Of a stretch of DNA of 6,804 bases, positions 1 through 5,586 are shown piece by piece (the first letter of the stretch is position 1; each line of letters opens with the position of its first letter). The position numbers and the translations under genes were made by a program. This stretch comes from Bacillota bacterium (lineage in GTDB: Bacteria > Bacillota_H > UBA994 > UBA5500), in the NCBI GenBank assembly GCA_012727835.1, contig JAAYGE010000220.1, positions 1 through 6,804 of the forward strand. The letters are read 5' to 3'. The notes beneath the pieces were generated by a model. The model saw nothing but the letters and a program-made list of their open reading frames with translations. It was not told where the DNA came from and made no database searches.

Positions 1-896
<896 letters not shown>

Positions 897-913
897 GAGG
901 TTGGTACCGAAAG

Positions 914-923
914 AAGGGGTGAT
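914..923 (+). promoter_or_regulatory. Ribosome binding site deciding the gyrA GTG start
   Basis: The purine-rich AAGGGGTGAT matches the anti-Shine-Dalgarno end of 16S rRNA well and lies a few bases before GTG 926. It supports the non-ATG start. The ATG at 924 is in another frame and is too close to this site. Confidence 0.7.
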
Positions 924-925
924 AT

Positions 926-3364
926 GTGTTGGAATTTGATCATGGAACGATCCTACCTATTGACATAGATGAGGAAATGAAAAAGTCCTACATCAGCTAT
1001 GCTATGGCTGTTATCGTAGGACGAGCTTTGCCTGATGTGCGGGACGGTCTAAAACCGGCCCATCGCCGTATTCTGTATGCTATGGGAGAACTGGGGTTCA
1101 CCCCCGATAACCCCTATAAAAAATCGGCCCGTATAGTGGGTGAAGTGCTGGGTAAGTATCATCCCCATGGTGACGGGGTAGTTTACGACACCATGGTGCG
1201 CATGGCCCAGGACTTTAATAGCCGCTACCTGCTGATTGATGGCCATGGTAACCTGGGTTCCATCGACGGTGATTCGCCGGCGGCCATGAGCTATACCGAA
1301 GCCCGCTTGGCGCCCCTAGCCATGGAGATGCTACGGGATATCGACAAGAAAACCGTCGATTTTGGTCCCAACTTTGATGAAACTATTGAGGAACCGCTGG
1401 TCTTACCTGCCCGCTTCCCTAATCTGCTGGTAAACGGTTCCTCGGGTATCGCCGTCGGTATGGCCACCAATATTCCGCCCCATAACCTGGGCGAAGTTAT
1501 TGATGGCGTTATCGCTCTCATCGATAATCCGGATATTTCTATAGACCAGTTGATGACCCATATTAAGGGTCCCGACTTTCCCACCGGCGCCTACATTATG
1601 GGGAAGGAAGGAATTCGTTCCGCTTATAAAACGGGACGCGGGTCCATTCGGCTGCGAGCAAAAGCCCGCATCGAAAAAATGAGCAACGGTAAACATCGCA
1701 TTGTGGTCAGCGAAATACCCTACCAGGTTAACAAGGCTAAACTAATCGAGCGTATCGATGAACAAGCAGTAAAAGAAAAGCGCATCGATGGCATTACCGG
1801 CCTTAACGATGAGAGTGACCGGGAAGATCCGGTACGCATTGTGATCGAATTGCGCCGCGATGCCAATCCCAATGTGGTGTTGAACCAGTTATACAAGCAT
1901 AGTCAGATGCAAATCACCTTCGGTGCTATAATGCTGGCTTTAGTGGATGGGGAGCCGCGGGTGCTCAATCTCAAACAAATGTTGCATTATTATTTGGGGC
2001 ACCAGAAGGAAGTCGTTACCCGCCGCACCCGTTTTGATCTCCAAAAGGCAGAAGAACGGGCCCATATCCTAGAAGGCTATCGCATAGCCCTAGACCATAT
2101 CGACGAAGTAATTGCTCTTATCAGGCGCTCTAGAAATGATGAGGAAGCCCGCAAGGGCCTAATGCAGAACTTCGGTTTAAGCGAAAAACAGGCGCAAGCG
2201 ATTCTCGATATGCGTCTGCGGCGCTTGACCGGTTTGGAACGGGAAAAGATAGAAGCCGAATATGCCGAGCTGCAGCAGGTCATCGCCCGCCTGCGGGCCA
2301 TATTGGCTGACGAGCAGCTTCTGTTAAATATTATTCGGGACGAACTGTTGGCCATTAAAGAGAAGTATGCCGATGAGAGGCGTACGGAAATTATGGCTGC
2401 ATTTGGTGAAATTGAAATAGAAGATCTCATCGCCGACGAGGATACGGTTATCACCATTACCCATCAGGGGTACATTAAACGCCTGCCGGTGAATACTTAC
2501 CGTAGCCAGCGGCGGGGTGGACGCGGTATTACCGCCATGGGCACCAAAGATGAAGACTTTGTGGAGCATCTATTTATCACCACCACCCATCACTATTTGT
2601 TGGTGCTCACCAACCGGGGTCTAGTCTACCGAACAAGGGTGTACGAAATACCGGAAGCTAGCCGCCAAGCCCGCGGTATTCCGATTATCAACCTTCTTCC
2701 CTTAGCCCCCGGTGAGAGTATCAGTGCGGTTATCACCATCCGCGAATTTGAAGAAGATAAATATCTCTTCCTGACGACCGAACAGGGGATGACTAAGAAA
2801 ACCGCCCTGTCCGAGTACAATTCGGTTAAAGCCCACGGCCTCATCGGTATTACCTTGAAAGAGGACGATCAGCTGATCGGGGCCAAAATAGTCACCGACG
2901 AGGATGAGGTAATCATCAGCACCCGCAACGGGCTGGCTATCCGTTTCTCCACCAGTGACGTGCGTCCCATGGGAAGAACGGCCCAAGGGGTGCGAGGCAT
3001 TAACCTGGGGGCCAAGGATCAGGTTATCGACATGGATGTGGTCCGGGAAAACGCCGACCTGTTAGTGGTTACTGAAAACGGCTATGGTAAACGCACTCCC
3101 ATTTCCGAGTATAGGAGCCAGCGCCGTGGCGGCAAAGGAATACAAACCATCCGCCCCAGCAAGCGCAACGGCAAGGTGGCCGGAATTAAAATGGTGCGTC
3201 CGGAAGATGATGTTATGCTCATTACCGCCGAAGGTATTGCCATTCGCATGGCCGTCTCCGACATTTCTCAGATGGGCCGCAGTACAAAAGGTGTGACCCT
3301 GATGAATCTGGATGAAAATGATACGGTGGTGGCTTTGGCCCGAGTGGCACAGAAGGATGAGTAG
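926..3364 (+). CDS. gyrA: DNA gyrase subunit A
   Basis: GyrA is the DNA breakage-reunion and wrapping subunit of gyrase. The 812-residue length suits Gram-positive GyrA. The GTG start at 926 is chosen because AAGGGGTGAT (914-923) lies just upstream; the neighbouring TTG at 929 is possible. The winged-helix domain has [18 protein letters not shown] (31-48), HPHGD (79-83) and the catalytic tyrosine Tyr123 in [29 protein letters not shown] is the intercalating-Ile region. A coiled-coil stretch (about 365-490) leads to the C-terminal beta-pinwheel, which has a GyrA box QRRGGRG (528-534) and a second exact-type box QRRGGKG (732-738). There is no acidic tail. Odd points: the residue before the catalytic Tyr is Ser122 where Arg is the family rule (E. 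coli Arg121), and the main quinolone-resistance position (E. coli Ser83) is Gly84; Asp88 (E. coli Asp87) is kept. It is 29 bases after gyrB, so the two are probably cotranscribed. Confidence 0.98.
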   Translation: MLEFDHGTILPIDIDEEMKKSYISYAMAVIVGRALPDVRDGLKPAHRRILYAMGELGFTPDNPYKKSARIVGEVLGKYHPHGDGVVYDTMVRMAQDFNSRYLLIDGHGNLGSIDGDSPAAMSYTEARLAPLAMEMLRDIDKKTVDFGPNFDETIEEPLVLPARFPNLLVNGSSGIAVGMATNIPPHNLGEVIDGVIALIDNPDISIDQLMTHIKGPDFPTGAYIMGKEGIRSAYKTGRGSIRLRAKARIEKMSNGKHRIVVSEIPYQVNKAKLIERIDEQAVKEKRIDGITGLNDESDREDPVRIVIELRRDANPNVVLNQLYKHSQMQITFGAIMLALVDGEPRVLNLKQMLHYYLGHQKEVVTRRTRFDLQKAEERAHILEGYRIALDHIDEVIALIRRSRNDEEARKGLMQNFGLSEKQAQAILDMRLRRLTGLEREKIEAEYAELQQVIARLRAILADEQLLLNIIRDELLAIKEKYADERRTEIMAAFGEIEIEDLIADEDTVITITHQGYIKRLPVNTYRSQRRGGRGITAMGTKDEDFVEHLFITTTHHYLLVLTNRGLVYRTRVYEIPEASRQARGIPIINLLPLAPGESISAVITIREFEEDKYLFLTTEQGMTKKTALSEYNSVKAHGLIGITLKEDDQLIGAKIVTDEDEVIISTRNGLAIRFSTSDVRPMGRTAQGVRGINLGAKDQVIDMDVVRENADLLVVTENGYGKRTPISEYRSQRRGGKGIQTIRPSKRNGKVAGIKMVRPEDDVMLITAEGIAIRMAVSDISQMGRSTKGVTLMNLDENDTVVALARVAQKDE

Positions 3365-3378
3365 TTAAGAGAAACATG

Positions 3379-3411
3379 GGGGCTGTTGCAAGAGGTGTTG
3401 TGCACAGCCCC
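3379..3411 (+). terminator. Imperfect GC-rich hairpin after gyrA, probable terminator
   Basis: GGGGCTGT (3379-3386) pairs with ACAGCCCC (3404-3411). After a one-base bulge at T3387, GCA (3388-3390) pairs with TGC (3401-3403), giving 11 pairs and a 10-base loop. It starts 15 bases after the gyrA stop. The downstream tail TAAATTGTA is only weakly T-rich, so termination may be partial or the hairpin may act as an mRNA 3'-end stabiliser. The stem sequence closely resembles that of the hairpin at 5548-5580. Confidence 0.6.
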
Positions 3412-3494
3412 TAAATTGTATGGCTAAAATCAGGGGCGGAAGAGGAAAATTGGGCCGTTTTATCGAAGTGCTGATAAATATCTGCCAGCAAAGC

Positions 3495-3507
3495 AAGGAG
3501 AGGGGAT
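3495..3507 (+). promoter_or_regulatory. Ribosome binding site of the first CheW gene
   Basis: AAGGAG (3495-3500) runs into AGGGGAT (3501-3507), two overlapping Shine-Dalgarno-like purine runs before ATG 3515. The second has the better spacing (7 bases). Confidence 0.6.
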
Positions 3508-3514
3508 CTTAACC

Positions 3515-3961
3515 ATGGCTATTAAACCGCCGGAAAAATTAATCCTATTCAATTTAGATAATCAACCTTTCGGTCTGGATGTGACTGTGGTAGACGAAAT
3601 TTTGTCCCAAGTGACCGCCAGGCATGTGCCCCATGCGGCTCCCTATCTCACCGGTGTTTTTGATTTCCGGGGAAAAATTATGCCTCTTTTAGATCTGCGG
3701 GTACTCTTATCCCTGGCCAATAGCAGTAGCACCTATAATGTGATTGTGGTCAACGAAGATGACTTTTTCCTAGGGCTGATAGTCGATAAGGTTTTGGCAG
3801 TAATTACTGATAGTGAGCAGATTAAACATCTGCAGCATAAGACGGCAGAAAATCCTTTTATCCACTGCTTTGTCCAGTACAAGGAACAAGAAGTTGCCAT
3901 ACTCGATTTAGCCCAGCTGGTGGCCATCATTGCTGAGGAGGAGAAGACCCATGTCAGTTAG
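3515..3961 (+). CDS. CheW-like chemotaxis coupling protein, single domain
   Basis: CheW proteins link methyl-accepting chemoreceptors to the histidine kinase CheA in polar or cytoplasmic arrays. This 148-residue protein is one CheW domain of normal length. The first beta-barrel half starts at LILFNLDNQPFGLDV (9-23), with the helix VVDEIL. The hallmark GVFDFRGKIMPLLDLR (47-62) matches the family pattern G-V-x-N-L-R-G-x-I-x-P-V-x-D-L-R and keeps the conserved Arg (Arg52). FFLGLIVDKVLAVI (84-97) is the matching strand pair of the second half, and EVAILDLAQLV (126-136) closes the domain. No signal peptide or membrane segment is seen, so it is cytoplasmic. Its last 11 bases overlap the next CheW gene, implying translational coupling. 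No cheA, cheY or receptor gene is in view, so its signalling partner is unknown; the symbol cheW is withheld because CheV-like or type IV pilus systems use the same domain. Confidence 0.9.
   Translation: MAIKPPEKLILFNLDNQPFGLDVTVVDEILSQVTARHVPHAAPYLTGVFDFRGKIMPLLDLRVLLSLANSSSTYNVIVVNEDDFFLGLIVDKVLAVITDSEQIKHLQHKTAENPFIHCFVQYKEQEVAILDLAQLVAIIAEEEKTHVS
3936..3941 (+). promoter_or_regulatory. Consensus ribosome binding site AGGAGG
   Basis: AGGAGG ends 9 bases before ATG 3951 and fixes that start over the in-frame upstream codon at 3930. It sits inside the 3' end of the preceding CheW gene. Confidence 0.75.
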
Positions 3962-4304
3962 CATGCCTACTGCCCTGCAGAATTTAGCCGGCGCTGAACA
4001 GATAGGTAAATTCGACCGCTCCGAATTGGTGTGCCAAATCTATGGCAACTTATATGGGTTACCCATCCGTTCTATACAGGAAATTGGCCCTTTGCCCGAG
4101 CTTATGCCTTTGCCTCAAATGCCTAATTCCATCATCGGTGTTTGTGAATTTAGGGAGCAAATTATTCCTGTTTTACATCTAGCTACCCAATTGGATTTAG
4201 AGGGCCCGCTGCCCAAGCCGGAGGAATGGCAAATGGTCGGCATCTCCCATGACGGCCGGCTTTGTGCCCTGGCAGTAACCGATATTATAGAGATTATCAA
4301 CTAA
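3951..4304 (+). CDS. N-terminal fragment: partial CheW domain (117 aa)
   Basis: This is the part upstream of the internal TAA and the only portion with a good translation signal (AGGAGG at 3936-3941, ATG 3951, overlapping the preceding stop by 11 bases). It holds a ~20-residue leader (MSVSMPTALQNLAGAEQIGK), then the first CheW half, including LVCQIYGNLYGLPIRSIQEI and the loop GVCEFREQIIPVLHLATQL. Compared with the classic NLRG...DLR motif, Arg68 is kept but the following Gly is Glu and the Asp of PVxDLR is His. It ends at DIIEIIN, so the last strands of the beta-barrel are missing; alone it would probably not fold as a complete CheW domain. Whether a stable product exists is unknown. Confidence 0.6.
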   Translation: MSVSMPTALQNLAGAEQIGKFDRSELVCQIYGNLYGLPIRSIQEIGPLPELMPLPQMPNSIIGVCEFREQIIPVLHLATQLDLEGPLPKPEEWQMVGISHDGRLCALAVTDIIEIIN

Positions 4305-4388
4305 GCCAGCTCAGAAATAGAGCCCCTACCCAGCACCAGCGATGGAGAAGAATATTTTTATCGGGGAATCAAACGCACCGAGCTGGGT

Positions 4389-4943
4389 ATGGTCGCCCTA
4401 TTGAATTTGGATGCGGTGGTGGGGCATTGTCATCTTCCAGAGCGGGAACAATCTACTGGTGTGGTAGATATGGGGGAACAGGAACAAGAAATTATCAGCC
4501 TGATTCGCCTGGGTGGCACCCGCATCGCCGCCCGTATTGACGATATCGAACGTATTCTGCGCACCCCCGAGATCGTGCCTGCGGAGGATGCTCCTGCCTA
4601 CATCAAAGGCAAAGCTCTACGACCCGATGTGGACCAGACCAATCCCCGGCCGGAAGACTTCTTCCCGGTGATCAACATGTTTCAGCTTCTAGAACAGACG
4701 GAGGAGGGGGATGGGCAACGCAACTTAATTTTGCCCAAGAACTCGCCCTATCCCGTTGGCTATTACACCGGTGTGGTTGAAGAAATTCGCGAAATAAATA
4801 AGGCCGATATCGCTCCGATACCGCCCCTTACTAGCACTCTCCATAACAGTTTTGTGCAAGGAGTCGTAAAGTTAGCCGGTGAGCTCATTCTGCTTGTGGA
4901 TCTCCAGCAAGTACTACATGCTTGTGAAGTGGTTCCGGCGTAG
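4389..4943 (+). CDS. C-terminal fragment: end of CheW domain 1 plus complete CheW domain 2
   Basis: Downstream of the TAA, ATG 4389 could open 184 codons, but it lies inside the last strands of domain 1 (MVALLNLDAVV) and has no convincing Shine-Dalgarno sequence. A more sensible restart would be ATG 4470, at the domain border, giving a 157-residue single CheW domain; its upstream GTGGTAG is also a poor ribosome site. The second domain is divergent: where the NLRGKIVPVIDLR motif is expected it reads YIKGKALRPD, then ~14 extra residues (VDQTNPRPED), then FFPVINMFQLL. Later elements, VGYYTGVVEEIREI and LILLVDLQQVL, are ordinary. Expression would need reinitiation or readthrough. The downstream NYN gene starts 25 bases after its stop. 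Confidence 0.55.
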   Translation: MVALLNLDAVVGHCHLPEREQSTGVVDMGEQEQEIISLIRLGGTRIAARIDDIERILRTPEIVPAEDAPAYIKGKALRPDVDQTNPRPEDFFPVINMFQLLEQTEEGDGQRNLILPKNSPYPVGYYTGVVEEIREINKADIAPIPPLTSTLHNSFVQGVVKLAGELILLVDLQQVLHACEVVPA

Positions 4944-4954
4944 GTAACATTAGT

Positions 4955-4976
4955 GGGATGTTAACGGGATGTTAAA
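4955..4976 (+). repeat. 11-bp tandem duplication spanning the NYN gene start
   Basis: GGGATGTTAAC (4955-4965) is followed directly by GGGATGTTAAA (4966-4976), matching at 10 of 11 bases. Each copy carries an ATG. The second (4969) opens the NYN gene; the first (4958) is out of frame and ends after five codons (stop 4973-4975). Confidence 0.85.
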
Positions 4977-5499
4977 AGGACACGATTATCTCTTGGTCGA
5001 CGGTTATAACGTCAGCCAACAGTGGATAAATGCCGGGTTTTTGCAGCCGGGAGAACTGGATTATGAACGCCAGCAGCTGATTACTGTGCTCAGTAGTGTG
5101 GCTAGTTATTGGGACATTCAATGTCTGCTGGTTTTTGACGCCCACCTGGTTAAAGGTAACCCGGGTTCTACGGAGCAGATGACACCCCATCTCTGCGTAA
5201 TCTTTACTCCGGAAAACCAGACGGCTGATAGCCTCATTGAACGGCTTTCAGTTAGCTTGGCTGCCGACAATAAGCATGTATTAGTTTGTACTTCTGACTT
5301 GGCAGAGCAAAATATTGTACTCACTCGTGGAGCTAGTCGTATCAGTAGTCGCGAATTTCTCTTAGAAGTCAAACGAGCCAAACAGGAAATAAACGATGTT
5401 TATGGTCGTCACCCGGCCACTACCCAACGGAGTTGGTTAGAAGATAGTTTACCATCGGATATAAAACAGGCCTTAGATGATATGCGTAAGAAAAAATGA
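4969..5499 (+). CDS. rae1: NYN-domain endoribonuclease, YacP/Rae1 family
   Basis: The YacP family (PIN-like NYN domain) includes Bacillus subtilis Rae1, which enters the ribosomal A site and cleaves translated mRNA. This 176-residue protein has the usual family length and motif order: YLLVDGYNV (7-15) with the first catalytic Asp11 and Asn14, VFDAH (55-59) with Asp57, TADSLIE (85-91) with Asp87 and Glu91, TSD (108-110) with Asp110, then SRISSREFLLEVKRAK (123-138), typical of the C-terminal part. All expected acidic residues are present, so it should be active. It is cytoplasmic, with no signal or membrane segment, and has a basic tail (RKKK). The start at 4969 gives the usual few residues before the first strand, but there is no strong Shine-Dalgarno. 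It follows the CheW block by 25 bases and is probably cotranscribed. In B. subtilis the gene lies near rlmB and sigH, so the setting here differs. The family call is secure; the exact Rae1 function is inferred. Confidence 0.88.
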   Translation: MLKGHDYLLVDGYNVSQQWINAGFLQPGELDYERQQLITVLSSVASYWDIQCLLVFDAHLVKGNPGSTEQMTPHLCVIFTPENQTADSLIERLSVSLAADNKHVLVCTSDLAEQNIVLTRGASRISSREFLLEVKRAKQEINDVYGRHPATTQRSWLEDSLPSDIKQALDDMRKKK

Positions 5500-5524
5500 C
5501 TGGTGGGCACAGGCACTTTATAAT
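5496..5524 (+). promoter_or_regulatory. Sigma-A-like promoter just after the NYN gene
   Basis: ATGACT (5496-5501, 4/6 to TTGACA) and a perfect TATAAT (5519-5524) are separated by the ideal 17 bases. The expected start is near 5531. The -35 overlaps the TGA stop of the NYN gene. It points toward the hairpin at 5548-5580 and the 3' end of the opposite-strand glycosyltransferase, with no plus-strand gene following. Confidence 0.45.
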
Positions 5525-5586
5525 GACCACAGCCCCTTAAACACAACGGGCTGTTCGCAATAACTCTTTGCGAACAGCCCTTTATG
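5500..5586. other. Convergent intergenic region (87 bp)
   Basis: It contains most of the plus-strand promoter, an isolated ACAGCCCC (5529-5536) that is complementary to the left arm of the terminator, and the terminator itself. No reading frame or RNA gene of a known class is recognised. Confidence 0.6.
5548..5580. terminator. Perfect 12-bp stem hairpin between convergent genes, likely bidirectional terminator
   Basis: GGGCTGTTCGCA (5548-5559) pairs perfectly with TGCGAACAGCCC (5569-5580) around a 9-base loop. It lies 48 bases after the NYN stop and 6 bases beyond the stop of the minus-strand glycosyltransferase. The plus-strand tail is TTTATG, and the minus-strand tail reads GTTGTGTTTAA, so both are modestly T-rich. 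Position and symmetry fit shared termination of the two convergent transcripts. Confidence 0.85.

Larger units (their letters stand above)
3365..3514 (+). other. gyrA-cheW intergenic region (150 bp)
   Basis: No coding potential is supported here. It holds the hairpin at 3379-3411. Promoter-like boxes after it are weak: TAAAAT at 3425-3430 has no acceptable -35 partner, and TTGGGC (3450-3455) with GATAAA (3473-3478) at 17-base spacing matches consensus at only 3/6 and 4/6. A GCTGATAA at 3470-3477 resembles a flagellar-sigma -10 (GCCGATAA/T) but lacks a TAAA box at the right distance. If gyrA transcription really ends at the hairpin, a promoter for the CheW genes should lie here, but it cannot be fixed by eye. 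Confidence 0.5.
3951..4943 (+). pseudogene. Double CheW-domain protein gene interrupted by an in-frame TAA
   Basis: Reading one frame from ATG 3951 to TAG 4941-4943 gives 330 codons that encode two consecutive CheW domains, broken only by TAA at codon 118 (4302-4304). Domain 1 covers about residues 24-162: GVCEFREQIIPVLHL (63-77) is the hallmark loop, and CALAVTDIIEIIN runs straight into the stop. After it the same frame resumes with ASSEIEPLP, FYRGIKR and MVALLNLDAVV, exactly the remaining strands a CheW domain needs. Domain 2 covers about 175-325 (EIISLIRLGGTRIAARIDDI, then VGYYTGVVEEIREI, then FVQGVVKLAGELILLVDLQQ). Because both flanks share the frame, this is a nonsense change, not an indel. 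It may be a real recent pseudogene, a base-call error, a readthrough site, or two separately translated pieces. What is seen is the stop inside a domain; the cause is inference. Confidence 0.75.

Noticed and set aside
3470..3477. GCTGATAA as a flagellar-sigma -10 box for the CheW genes
   Set aside because: No TAAA -35 box at the required ~15-base distance.
3450..3478. Sigma-A-like promoter before the first CheW gene (TTGGGC, 17 bases, GATAAA)
   Set aside because: Only 3/6 and 4/6 matches; too weak to list as a promoter, so it is described only within the intergenic entry.
4302..4304. TAA as a recoded amino acid (selenocysteine or pyrrolysine)
   Set aside because: Those use TGA and TAG, and no recoding hairpin was recognised. 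The other genes here end with TAA, TAG and TGA in the normal way.
4262..4540. A plus-strand frame across the internal CheW stop, as a sign of frameshift
   Set aside because: Its translation has no CheW features, while the original frame resumes conserved CheW sequence immediately after the TAA. The defect is a nonsense codon, not an indel.
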